DNA of 64,000 nucleotides from NCBI GenBank assembly GCA_018873245.2, contig JAEMBT020000003.1:10539843-10603842 (forward strand), in the 5' to 3' direction. A program made the translations under genes and the position numbers. Origin of the DNA: Archegozetes longisetosus (taxonomy: Eukaryota; Arthropoda; Arachnida; Sarcoptiformes; Trhypochthoniidae). Under the pieces are notes generated by a model, which worked only from the letters and a program-made list of their open reading frames with translations, was not told the DNA's origin and made no database searches. Of the stretch, positions 24,301-36,800 are shown piece by piece (position 1 is the stretch's first letter; each line of letters opens with the position of its first letter).

Positions 24301-25154
24301 TCATTATAATGACTGATAGTATTTGATAGAAGTGAATAAGGTTTAACTTTGCATCTGAAGGCTGCAATTATTATTCAGTAAAATGACGAATAAGTAATTT
24401 ATGATTTGTCAGAATAGTCTAATAAATAATAACTATATCGATAAATACCTTCGTGCAAAGGATAAGCATCCACATAAACGTTATCCGACAATAACTTATT
24501 AATACCGATAGAGAAAACATCAGTAGAATTGGATGAAAAACTTTTGCGCTTTAAAATAAATTCGATGATTTGCGCTCTTTGAGAATTGGTAAAAAACTGT
24601 TCCCTATCATCTGGTATATCAAACAGATATTCCTTATCTCTTGAATACGGAGCTGTGAATACCATCGAATCGCTATTGTACTCTTCACCAAATAGTGTTT
24701 TCATGTTTGAGCGAATTGTTTTCATAGGCATTCGTAATTTCATGACTTCTGCATATCTGGTCAACAGATCCCACGGCGCGAATATATGGACATAAGTGTA
24801 TTCGCCGTTCCCCATACTATCAGAGTAATCAAGGATTAGACCTTCTTCTTGAAGATTCGTCTGCATAAAAATGTAAATTATTACACTTCAATCCAATACT
24901 TATCTGAAAATTTGAAGCTTAAGCCTTGTATTAACCTCAAAAATATTTCTTTTCTTAGAATTTTCGGCAGATTTTTCATCTTTGTTGCGAAAAACTAACA
25001 CAAAATCAGTTCTATTTTGCCTTTGATTGTAACGTAAATTGCCATTACTCAACATATTAATATTATTGTTAATCGGCGACAACGGAATCTCTTCAATAAG
25101 ACTGATGGACGTCTCGCAACTACCATAATCACCACTTGATTCTGTTGTTTCCAT
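21400..25154 (-). CDS. Anoctamin (TMEM16 family), copy 1
   Basis: Seven exons, all with GT-AG borders and consistent phase: 25154-24936, 24860-24449, 24100-23598, 23012-22508, 22424-22049, 21982-21752 and 21670-21400; 838 aa. Residues ~50-240 form the cytosolic dimerisation domain (TDFVLVF..., HIFAPWDLLTRYAE). Exon 3 has YFGVKIAIYFAWLGFYT entering TM1 and a Cys-rich extracellular loop. Later hallmarks are FVNYYSSIFYIAFFKG, EECPPGGCFLDL, IQLAIIMVGKQ, IGIWYRILDAIG and REPPW near the last helices. Anoctamins are Ca2+-activated chloride channels or lipid scramblases; which applies here cannot be told. Acidic residues remain in the TM7/TM8 positions (FLDL, ALIEIL). No lesion was seen. A near-identical paralogue lies 12.4 kb downstream. 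Confidence 0.92.
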
Positions 25155-26905
25155 ACTAGAAATTATTTTTTCAATGAAAGTTCAATATTGTGGCATACTA
25201 TTCGATTTGAATGGCTTTTTCAGCTAATATCAAGTTGTAGTTTAATTTACTTTGGTGTTGAGCAAAAAACTTTTCAAGGAAAATGTTATATCAAACAATA
25301 AAATATATATAATATACAATATAATATAATAAACAATAAAATAAAATATAGTTATGAAGCTATAAATTGTTGATCACTCCGTCTTGGAAACACATTGGAG
25401 GCAATACTAGTGTAACAGATACTTTTTTAGCTACATGAGCGTTTGTTCAATTATTATAACTAAGCAATTAGTTTATATTTTAAGAGCAGCGAAAAGTATA
25501 TTATTTATATATCATATGTTATATTAATTTGTTGTACAATACATAAGGTTTCAACCATAAGTAGAGCACACTATAGTCGATCAAAATGAATGTTGATTAA
25601 AAAGCTATCACTGAAACTAGCACTCAGACTAGATGCTAAAAATAAAATATATACACATATTTTTAGGGGATATCCTGCAGAGAGATGCTTTGCTGAGCAT
25701 AACTTTCTTAGAATGAATGCCAGTGCAAATGTAAGTCATATCTAACACTTTTGTGATCATTTGTAGGATGTTTATGAAGCTATAACTAGTTATCAATTAC
25801 ATACAATGATGATTTTGTGTAATAACATCAAATTCGATATAATCACTGTTTATGACTCGTCATCTCTGTGATTGAGATTTTAATGCAACATTTCGATGTG
25901 TCAGGATTTCATACCAATCAAAAGATCGCAGTGAGAGCTCAATCAATCTTTCAATGCATATAAATCCTAATTTACAAATTTATTTTCAAAATTATTTATC
26001 AAAACCACTATATCGATAAGAGATAAAAATTGAAACATTCAATGTATTTATTGAGAAATGCAATCAAATGAAAGTACAAATTCATGCAAAAAGAAAAAAC
26101 AAGAAGCAATTAAAGGCATTACTTGCCAACAATTTTTCATAGACCAAGTTCAGTTGTGACGATGCAGAAAATAAATTATTGTGTATTACGCGAACTACCC
26201 GTTTGATGAGAACATTAGAGTTATATATTTTTGTATTGAGTAACAAATTAAGGTTGATCAAAAAGGAAAATAAAACTTTCATTTAATCAGCTTTACATTA
26301 ACGAACACCTCTACAGTTGGCTTTTTGCTGTCAATTATGGTTGTCTCAATACATATGTCAAACAAATCGTTAAAATATGATTAACTGTTCCGTAAGAATA
26401 TAATGTGGTCTTAAAATTCATAATAGATATAAAATTGAGATAAACTCGGCAATGAAATACAGTATTAGATAAGATAGCATTGCATAACACGCTCATTGCA
26501 TATGCTTTTCACAAGAAAATCTGTATTTTATAAAAAATAAATGAATACTATTAATAAACTAACTCTTTCTGTTTAAAATTACGTAAAATGTTAATACGAT
26601 AGCTAAATGGCTGTCACTTATCTGAGAAGTTAGACATAATATAATACCAGATATTGTAATTTTGACCAATTTATTTAGCATTGATTCTCATTAATGATTG
26701 TCAGATAGATTATTCGAAATTTTCTTTGGTCTTTTATATATTCGAGATTTTAAGTAAAAGTGAAAGAAATGTGATTTTTGGAAAACTTGCGATGCTAGTT
26801 CACACTTAACAAGTAATCAAATTAAAACGTGGCTCGGTATCAGAAAATGTGTTTTTGGTATTTTTCCCTAACAGTTTAATACTAACAAAGTATAGATAAT
26901 ATTAG
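25155..26905. other. Anoctamin copy 1 upstream region
   Basis: Promoter side of the anoctamin gene. A 66-codon minus-strand frame at 26082-26282 is identical in the other unit but has no recognisable domain. An exon-like island bounded by TTTTTAG and GTAAGT lies near 25668-25730, inside the part replaced in copy 2. Confidence 0.4.
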
Positions 26906-27209
26906 TGATAGACATGAGCTCAGTTACGTAGAGCTTGAGCTGAGCTCATTTATAAATGAGTAAAAATTGACATTTCTCGCGAAACATCTTAGTTTTTATT
27001 TGAAATGCCGAAAAATAGTTACATAGCAAAAGCTTTAGTCTAAGAGTCTTAAATGATCCAAATTTTGATATTCTGTTACTTAAAATTATGGGTAACTAAA
27101 ATATCGAATGATTCAATATTTTATTGTGAATTTGAACATTCAGTTCAAACACATTAAACTTCTTGAAATATAAGATAGTCTGACTCTTTGAATAATTTTA
27201 TCTAAACGA

Positions 27210-27685
27210 GTGATCGCCAACTCGTAGGTCGGATCCTGCCAGTTTTTTTTCTGGTCCTTTGACACGACGGGTATCTCTAATACTTTTAGCCCTTTAATTG
27301 AAAACTTGAATTTTATTTATTTAGAAGACTTAAAAAAGTTATCATAACGAATTTAAGATCCAAATAGATATGAAATTGCAATCATGCTATTTTTGAGAGA
27401 ATTATAGATAATATTTTATTAATGTTTAAAACTGTAGTCTCGATATGTGAGCAATACCTAAAGTGTGGGTACAAGAATCTTATGGAACATTAGGTTTGAA
27501 AATATATATCATTTTAATCTGTTAAATAGTCTGGCTGAAGTGATTTGTCAATTGCTGTTGTTAAAAAAGCAACATCAAGCATCGAAATGTTCAAATAAAT
27601 AAAATGTTTTCGTCGTAATTGTTTACTGGCCCTTAGCTGAAGCGTCAAATTTCAGGTCCTATGACACTAAGAGGTTGGCGATCAC
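27210..27685. mobile_element. hAT-like MITE with GTGATCGCCAAC termini
   Basis: A 12-bp perfect terminal inverted repeat, GTGATCGCCAAC ... GTTGGCGATCAC, spaces 476 bp. No coding capacity, and no convincing target-site duplication. In copy 2 only the left ~390 bp remain (40276-40664). Confidence 0.65.
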
Positions 27686-27969
27686 CAAGTATTAAGTATA
27701 TAACATATAAGGCAAATCCAATCGCAGAAATGCTTTGAGCGACACTTAGTGTTTGGTCTGAGCACTTTTTTTCAGTTTTTCTAATTTGAGAAAGTCTTAC
27801 ACCAATTATTTATATCTAAATATATTGAATGAGAGTCTAGTTTGAAGAGAAATGAAATATCACGCAATAGTTAATGCAAAACAAAATCAAATATAAACTC
27901 AATTAGTAAACAATAGCTTTTCGATGAATAAAACTTTTTTAAATTTATATAATAGAATAAATTTGAAAT

Positions 27970-28722
27970 GACCAACAAATGTTGTCAATGAATGCCAGAA
28001 TAGAAGAAATTCTAATTCTGAGCTCAAATTTCGTTATTTTGCTGTCAAATCAAAATTTCGGTATATATTCATTAATAGAATAACAATTGAGAAACTAATT
28101 AATTCTCACTATAGCTGCCAAAAATTGGTTCAATTTTGCGAAAATACACAAATTTCGGGTTTGTTTTCAAATGAAAATTTGCAACTTTTGAATCGCAGAA
28201 CTATTTGTTCTGAACATTTCGATCAGAATAAATACAAACTCATGGCTAATGCTATTCCCACTATTAGAAAGAATTCGATTCCGACTACAACTATTAGTAT
28301 ATCTTGTTCTCAATACAAATTCACTTTCATTAGAATCGAATGATATCGAAGTACAATCTAATAATGAAAACACAATCGAAGGCAGTGTTGAGTAAAACAC
28401 ATAATTTATTCTGAATTGATTTTATTTAATGTTTTATTCCATTTAAAATATAAAAAATTATAGCAATCAAAATAAGTTTTAATGATTTTCTTCAGTAATC
28501 TATCCATTCGATTGAGTCGAATATAAATGACTTTTCAAACGAGATAAAATTAATTTTATGAAATATCAAAATTTATTCGTTTCTACAAAATTGATGAAAA
28601 CCATTGATATTTTGAAAAGAGATTTTTCTATTTCTAAACTCAAATATGAATCGCGAATTCAAATATTGAAGCAAAAGCTTAACAAAAGTCAAAAACAAGC
28701 CAGATATTTGAGATTAAGGTAA
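27970..28722 (+). pseudogene. THAP-domain / coiled-coil protein fossil
   Basis: An open frame through 27980-28343 reads NECQNRRNSNS...FRYF, then RTICSEHFDQNKYK and ANAIPTI. This reproduces the THAP zinc-finger order (CxxC region, C-x2-H in CSEHF, terminal AxPTI for AVPTIF). The expected MTNKCC start is one frame off, indicating a small deletion. A second segment, 28558-28720, reads as a charged coiled coil (KRDFSISKLKYESRIQILKQ...) and ends in a donor-like GTAAAA. THAP followed by a coiled coil is the N-terminal layout of P-element transposases and of domesticated THAP proteins. No catalytic domain was found. Confidence 0.55.
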
Positions 28723-29959
28723 AATTTTCTGTTGAAACTTAATGCAAAACTCACGTTCTGTTCAAAAATCTTACGTCAATTAGTTTGTTATAAAGTTGTT
28801 GATTCCTTTAAATATTATATTTGTATTTTCCGCCTTCAATAAACTATATTTTTACTATTCTTTAAGGCTATTGGTCGGTTGATCTATAGTCATCAGACTA
28901 TCCACTGGGTGTCACTCAAACTTTTTCTGCCAATTTCGCAGATTTCTATGTTATATACTTAATACTTAGCGATCACTTTGTTAAACCTTATTGGACTATA
29001 CAACATATTATAGCTATTTCATAAAAGTGTCCAATTTCTATTTGGATAAAAAGTTTAAGACACAGTAAACCCTAATAATTTGCATGAACTATTACTCATT
29101 GAGCTCTTGTCTAACACTTCATATTATATAATTGAAGTTATCTAAGTGGTAGATATCAAATATTAAACTAATGTCAAAGCGATAGTCACGTTTAGACTTG
29201 AAGTGATGATTCTTCAATAGTTCTCTTATACAATCGTTCGATAAGTTATTCGTTTTGAAAAACTGATTGCAATTTTATTAGATTAATCACTAACTAGTAA
29301 TTATAAGTTATTAACAATGTACAAATATGTCATGTTATTCATATTTATAAGTTTAACGTTTGTTTATAACTGCGAGCTCAAGCTTTACTTTATTAGAAGT
29401 TTTAAGTATTTAACTTTTGCTCACATATACAAAGTTTGAAAAAATATCACAACTATCTATTTTTATAAAATTTTATTCTAGAGAAAGTTACACAAATCTC
29501 ACCTTTCGGTTGTGTCTTGAGCAATTATTTTATCCGTCATTAAAATTATAGTTTATTATTAGCAGAGCTTAAGCGTCATGTTTTTAAAGTAAATAACTTC
29601 AGTGAAACATCAAATATTTGACATTCAGTTCTAACACAAAAACCCATTAGAACGTAAAAACTCATATTTAAGTCTTATATATAAATTGAACAGAGTAAAC
29701 AACCAACAAGGCCTTGTTCAGTGTATTAAATAGTCACAACTTTGAACTAAGTTAAATTCTATTTTTATTTTAAATCAGTTAAGATGAATAAAAGTCTAAC
29801 GAATAAACAGACTTATTTTGACTTGAACGCTGTTAACTTTAAAATGAAGGCCTCAATTTATTCCTAATTAAAAACAGTCTAATTTACCTGTTGGGCGAAA
29901 ACTATACGAAGCTCTCTCAATACAACTATTACCATGCATAAAACAACTCAACCCACAAG

Positions 29960-30410
29960 TAGGGTGACCGCCTGTCCCGTTTTTGATGAGACAGTCCCGT
30001 CTTTCGACTTTCACTTTGAAAAATGTGTTTAGAAAAGTATTTCTTAAAATTCAGACATTGAATTTATTTTACAAATGATAAGGAATTAAGAAACCCAGTT
30101 TAATGTTTTGAACATATGTGGTTTAAAACCAAAAGTTATTGAATTAATCTTTTCTGCCTTAACATGTATCTGATATAAACCAGTATTTCTTACTTTTGAA
30201 TAACTTTAAAAAGATGTCATCTCTAACAATAAATATATCTTTGAAATGAACTAACTAATAATTTTCAACGTTTTGGTATTAGAATGTATTGTTTGATACA
30301 TAAATATTTGTAATGACTAATAAAAGCGTCATTTTTCTTTATAAAAATGTAAGAGTCTCCCCTTTGATATTTTTGTCCCGCCACGAGACGAGCCAGAGGT
30401 GGTCACCCTA
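29960..30410. mobile_element. hAT-like MITE, TAGGGTGACC termini, 8-bp TSD (copy 1)
   Basis: Terminal inverted repeats TAGGGTGACC ... GGTCACCCTA, 451 bp in total, flanked by CCCACAAG (29952-29959) and CCTACAAG (30411-30418), an 8-bp target-site duplication with one later change. Eight-base duplications are typical of hAT transposition. Non-coding. Confidence 0.85.
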
Positions 30411-33029
30411 CCTACAAGTGTGAGTAACGCTTGAGGGAAAAACTTGTTATTTGATCGTTAAAACGATTATAGCGCGAGATCAGACAACATTTTGAACTTG
30501 AATTCCTATTTTAGGTAACACTAAACTGGTAAGTTTAAACAAATAATCAAAACAAATCGCGGCAAAAATGTTTGAATTCATGAAAAAAAATCTATTGATT
30601 AAAGTTCAAAATAAAACTTTTATTATTAAAGCAGTTTTTTGTGTGTTGTGTGGCAGCCGGCTATTACTCGTGTTTATTCGTTTGATACTGTTTGGATTTC
30701 GGGTTCGGATGTGTTTTAAGCATGATGAAAGAAAATCTGTCTTGTCGTATAGAAGGTTTTAACCTCTGGTCCAATATTTAGTGGTTGTTATTTTTGAGAG
30801 TGAACATTCTCAATTGACGATCTTTTAGAGGATGTCACTTTTCGAAATTCACAAAAATCTAAATTTGAATTTGCGGAAAAGATAATGTTTTATGTGGTGA
30901 CTTATCACTTGAGCGAAACTCTTTTTGCGTGAAAGCTTTTTAAGCGAAATTTCACTTAACAGAAGAGCCATTTCAGCGAAAATATTTGATTTACAATAAT
31001 TTGAAGCAAAAATTTGGTATCTGAATGCTGGAGGCTCTCCCAAAAATCCAAAAAGAAAATATCGCTTAATTAACCAAAGATTTGAAAGACTAATTCCTAT
31101 TTAAATGGAAGATCTAGTGTTCTTCAATTTTTAGGTGCTATTTCGCGTGCAAAACTCAATTGAATCCGAAATTATTAATACAATCTATTTTTCCCATTCA
31201 ATTGTTCGCATTACATTATATATATATTAGTTCAGAAATACTTCTTATATAAGTTACTTTCTATCTGTATACAGATCTGTAAACGTGACTTCAAATTAAA
31301 ATAGAATAGAATGACATTTCATAGCCTTTTCATAAAATTGATTTAGCAAAATCACAAATAATAAATTTTCCTCATAAAGCTTTGACGCAAGTGGCAAATA
31401 ATCATTTTATTGGATTTGTTGATTATTACACTTATTTTTGTCGCTATCTTGTTTTCAATAAACGAAACGAAAAATGTTTGACCACAAATATTGAGTAAAA
31501 TATCGAGAAAAGGAATGAAAGGAATGAAGTTTATGAAGACCTAACGGTTAGACTCCAAGACTGAATTATAAAGCAAATTTATGATAATTTGTTTTCATAA
31601 TAAACAACTTAAATAAAGTTGTGTAACCTTTCCTTTTGAAATATAGACATTTTTTAAAGTAAAGTAGTTCTCTCTTTAAGTCCAGTCATACCAAAGCAAA
31701 ATGAAAAATTTGAAAGTCATCGACAGATTTTAATAAAATCTTAATCACGAATAGTCAATAGAAAACAATAAGATTGAAAGCATCTGATTAAACACTAGAT
31801 TTTCTAGATTGATTTCCGTAAATATTCAAGATCAATTTCGAAATTTAAAAAAACTTATTAGTAGGGTCATGAAAAAGTATTTAATCATACATTTTGAATA
31901 GTTAAATAAAATTTTTAGTTTATGTATTTGCTAATTTGGCTTAACAACTCTTATTTACTGTACATCGTTGTTTTATTAACTTTCAGGATTTATTATATCG
32001 ATAATGAAATATCTTTTACGTACATCAAGTGTACTCGAAAATTATATCAGAACTCAAACTCTTCATAATGACTTCGAGAAATAGAGGTCGTTTTCTAAAA
32101 TCTAATCAGAGAAGTTAGAATTTTAGGTAAAACTGACTACTGCCAAACTGACTTCTACCAATTGGTATGCCACTAATTAAACTATTCATTAGTAAATTGT
32201 TAACTTTTTAACATAAGCATAATACATGTTTAGGAATTATTTATTATTAAAAGTGTACGCATTAAATCTTGAATTAGGAAAATCACTAAATTTGTTGACT
32301 TCATTCTCATGAGAGATGTCTTGTAACGAAAGTAATCTGATTAGTTGGCAATATAATGTGAGCAAATCATCACTTCGAGGCAAATCAGTTGAAAAAAGTT
32401 CAATTCTGAAGAACAGCCAGCAATGGGCGTCACATTGAGAGCAATTAGCTTCGATTGTAACGGACTAGTACTCTAAAAAGCGAACAGGGTCTTATTGGGA
32501 CAACATAAATACGAAAAACTGATACCAGTCTATTGAAAAGATATTTTGCAGTTAATGTGGTGGGTCACCTTTATTTGATCTTTATTTTAGTCATGCATTT
32601 GTTCTTGAATTTGTTAATCCTAAGGAAAAATTGAGATCTGTTTGAAATGATTAAATCTTATATTGAGTACTCTATGAATAAAACTATTTTGTAAAGATAC
32701 TATTCTGTATCTTTAGATTTATGGAGTGACAGATAGGCAATCATGTGAAAGAACAAATCATTGGATAAATACTGTTAGAGAACATGCAAACAAAATCAAA
32801 GGTATGTGACTTGTTAGTAACAAGTAGACTTGAGAAAACCACATAATAGTAATACACATTTCATATAAAGGAGAATTGGATTTGGCGCAAGTCAAAAACA
32901 CAATATTCTTTGAAACATCGGCCAGATTAGGTATTAATGTGAATCACTTATTTTGTTCAACTTTCAAACATTCATTACGTGTTAATCAAATTAAACACTT
33001 TTAATAACACAAAAATGTTGGGTTAGATT

Positions 33030-33521
33030 AGGTCAATGTGTTAAGATATTCTGGTGTTGGAAAAGCACGTTTAGCTTAAGACTTGTTTGGCGGTCATTTT
33101 CCTAAATATTCAGTTTGGACGACTGGGAGTAAACTTCACTAAAATCTAAAGAGAATTAGATAATCGCTTCATAGAGTTAGACTTTTGGAACACCTTCAGA
33201 CACTCTCAAACAGAAAAGATTTGATGCAATTGTGCCGATGTATTACAGAAGAGCGAATGCTGTTATACTTGCCTGTCACATTACATCTGAACAAAGTTTT
33301 AAGAATTTGCACAAATGGCTCAACGATTCGAGGGAGTGGTGCGTTCAAACACCACGTGCTATACTAATAAACAATAAAAGTGATGACGAGACCAAAAGAC
33401 AAATCTATTAACGTGGCAGTCAAAATTTGATCGATAATAATGTTATCAATAAATTTAAGGAAATATCTGCTAAATTTGACAACAATATAGAAGGGGCATT
33501 GAACAACATATTTGACAATTG
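33030..33521 (+). pseudogene. Rab-family small GTPase, processed pseudogene (copy 2)
   Basis: Second copy of the broken Rab gene, sharing its stops and frameshift with only a few substitutions. The NKSD and SAK regions are recognisable at the same offset of about 12.4 kb. The lesions therefore predate the segmental duplication. Confidence 0.75.
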
Positions 33522-33834
33522 AAATTTGGCATCATTCATACTTTAGAAACCAAAAAATGATTGTTTTCTCAGAAAATGACTCACAAAATGTTACTAAGTT
33601 TAGGATTAATTGCTTCCAAGTAGACGATCCTTCAATGGTTACAATAAAAGAGACACTGTTTTTACTCACAACTAGCTTTTTTTGATAAATTTATGATTTA
33701 GTTAATGAAAAAGTATGTAAACTCGCGAGAATTAACTACTAGTAATGTATTTAATAACTTAACTGCATAGCATTATTACTCGAAAGTCGTTTAATTGAAT
33801 AACAAATCGATAAAAATACAATTTAAATAACAAG

Positions 33835-36800
33835 TTATGAACTACTGCTCAATCCTTTTGCGAGCCTTAACTCTTGTTTCATAATGAGCTCATTAGTCAG
33901 ATATGAGTGTTGTCTTTTCTGTAGGCGTAACTTCTTTGGCACATCGGGTATTAATACGCGCATTGTTGAAGTGAGCACTACAATCACATTCTCAAAAATT
34001 ACAACAAATGCTAGACGCGCGACCATTAATCGCCAATAATAGGTTGTTCTCAAATAGGCTTTATCAGGAGCTTCAACCCATGGAGGCTCGCGATAGTCAT
34101 TATAACTATAGATAAAATTGATTTTAAAAAGTTTTATATAGTTTGAAACGTTTTTTTATAACTTTTTGATATGAAGCGTAACTTACACACAGTATGTAGA
34201 GTTTATAAGAGCTGAGCTTTCGCTACTATTTTTATAGTCATTAACATCATAATAAGATAATGTAGAATTGAGATAATTGTCCAGGCTTCCATTTTCTATA
34301 AAGTAAAGAAGTCTCGGCACGAAACTAGTCGCGAATGCAATTATCATTGCATTCGTAATCACTGATAGCTTTCCGATTGCATCCAATATTCGATACCAAA
34401 CTCCTATACTTTTCACTCTATGAATAACATTTTTAATTGATTCAAATTAGAAATGAGTCAATCAATTAATAATTGTGTTATACCTTTGAGCGACCGGACG
34501 CTTAAAACTAGTGATTATTTTCTTGGCATCAAATCTAATCTCAAAAAAGTTATTAATTAAGGCGAACAGAGGCGCGAGAGGGAAAGCGGACACGAATATA
34601 GTTACAAAACCAAACTGTATAACAAGTTCAAGATATTCATAGAAGAGTGAAGTCGGTTGCCAAGACTCTAACACAAAGTCTTCTTCCCATTGCGGCAGAT
34701 TTAGTTCGACTTTCGAGTTGGTCTCAATACTTGAGGTATATTTCCATCTATTATATAAGCGCATGAAAAATGGGGTTAAGATTTCGATTAAAGCGCTCAT
34801 AGCTTGCTTGCCGACCATTATTATCGCCAATTGAATCGCTAAGTCTAAGAAACATCCGCCTGAATAACAATAAATCACAATAACAAACAGTTATTCGACT
34901 TAACTAAAAGGTTTATTGATCTAAACACTGATTATTACAGACCTGGCGGACATTCTTCGATTATAATACTACGCTTATCTCCAGGATGTCTGATAAATTT
35001 TCCCTTAAAGAATGCGATATAGAATATCGAAGAGTAATAGTTGACAAATTGAAATAAAAACATTTTGAGTGTCAGAGAATTGTCGAATTCTGTTTGTGTT
35101 CGCGGAAGTTCTTTTTCTGTCAAGTAAAAGGCTAATCGCGTATAGATTACGTTCAATATCAAAATACATATTAAATTAATGAGTGCAGCAGTTAATGATA
35201 TGAATATTGAGCCATATTTTTGTAGAAAAGCTGAACCGCCACTAAATGAACCGATTGCTATATGGACTGCCACCCGATAAGTAATGATTGATACCATTAT
35301 AGCGAGTGCTAGAATTATGAATAACAACACCAAAGAGTAAGAAAGTATCAGATGAGGTAATTTTCCTCTAACAAATGGTATGTACGGTTCTTGCATTACT
35401 GTTATTACATTCACTTTGCTTTTGGTGTTCCGATTGGCTAAACGAGCCTTTAATTAATAGAAAATGCTTTTTTTTAATAAATTTTCAGTTTAAAAAAGTT
35501 TTTCAAACAATCCTAGTTTACAGACAACAGATTCAATCTCGATAGGATTCGGTATTTAACATGTCTTCGGTAGTCATCCCATGAAACAGTAGTAAATTCG
35601 AGACAATATTTGTATGAAACAAGTAGTTTTTCAGTGATAGCCATATCAAAATATTAGAATACCATTGTATTTCTATTGAAGGTTTACCTTAGAAAATACA
35701 GAATGTGTTATCAGGAGTGGGCTAACGCTAACTCGTTTTTACGTATCTCTAACTCAACCTCAATATGAAAGTGGTTCACAACAATCTTAGTTCGGTTTAT
35801 AATAAATGAACTCTTACTTAAGCTAACAGTGTGTTAATAAAATTTGATAGCAGAAATACTATAGGATTTCGTTGGGATCGCAACGCTATTACTCAACAAT
35901 TACTTGTTTCCAGTAAAATATTCGTTCAGTTCCGTCATTCAAATCAAAATTATCAATAAATACCGGATTTTATCAAAATCGAAGCTATTTTCAGTCGAAT
36001 AGGATTAAAAACAAACATTTGTCGTTTCATACCAGATACTCGGGTCTCGGATATTCTTCATAAGCATCAAATTCTGACATATCCCATTTATAAGTAATTT
36101 TAGCCGAATATCTTTTCCACATTTCGAGATAAAAAGTAGCCCAAAGTGACATAAAAACAGCGAATACAACAGTCGATGGATTATCGAATAAATAGGAAGC
36201 TCTCATATAATTACATGACTGAGAAAGTAGCGTAAAATTACAATTGTTTTGGCAAATTGGACACATGTATACATCACTAGAGTTGTGACAGACTTGGTTT
36301 GTTGGAGAATCATATTTAAGTGTAACCGCTCCGTATATGAAACTAATTATTCCGATGATTGAGGCTGGGACCAACATTTTCGTGTAAAATCCGAGCCATG
36401 CGAAGTAAATGGCGATCTTGACACCAAAGTATTGTACTATTTGTTCCAATGGTTGATTTTTGTGCAGACATGAAAGTGATGCCCAATTTCTGATCAGTTG
36501 ACTGCGCTGTGAATCTATGTCTTCGTTAAGTTTACCTAAAAAGTTGATAACAATTACAACTTTTGAGTCCAGAGTAAAATCTATTCTTAGTTTTGGTCAG
36601 GTTTTCAGAATAAGTTATCTATTTCTTGTATTTAATGTTTCTGTTTATAGAATTCTTAATTGTTGAGTAAATTGAAAAGTTTTATTTTGAAAATTTGACT
36701 AAATAATGAATGACTTGAATGTAAAGATTCTCAAAGAATCATTATAATGACTGATAGTATTTGATAGAAGTGAATAAGGTTTCAATTTCGCATCTGAAGG

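Larger units (their letters stand above)
26906..29105. mobile_element. TIR transposon carrying a THAP transposase fossil (copy 1 unit)
   Basis: The left end TGATAGACATGAGCTCAG and the ~270 bp after it match the left arm of the element at 43644-45113. Bases 28982-29105 match that element's right arm, ending at GAGCT with the terminal ~50 bp missing. Between the arms lie a nested MITE (27210-27685) and a THAP plus coiled-coil coding fossil (27970-28722). I infer an older, longer relative of the short element at 43.6-45.1 kb. The middle and right part is deleted from copy 2. Confidence 0.5.
16249..30627. repeat. Tandem segmental duplication, copy 1 (14.4 kb)
   Basis: Starts at AAAGCAGTTTTTTGTG and ends at CTTTTATTATT, where the same start sequence recurs (30628). 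It contains an anoctamin gene, a Rab pseudogene and several MITEs. Two blocks are absent from copy 2: about 17308-19246 and 27594-29738. The stretch 25556-25823 is replaced by other sequence in copy 2. Confidence 0.92.

Noticed and set aside
26082..26282. 66-codon frame identical in both duplication units (also 39148-39348)
   Set aside because: Identity is expected from the recent duplication and no family is recognisable; kept only as a note under the upstream regions.
30568..30762. 64-codon frame across the duplication junction
   Set aside because: A chimera made by the breakpoint, without domain or expression evidence.
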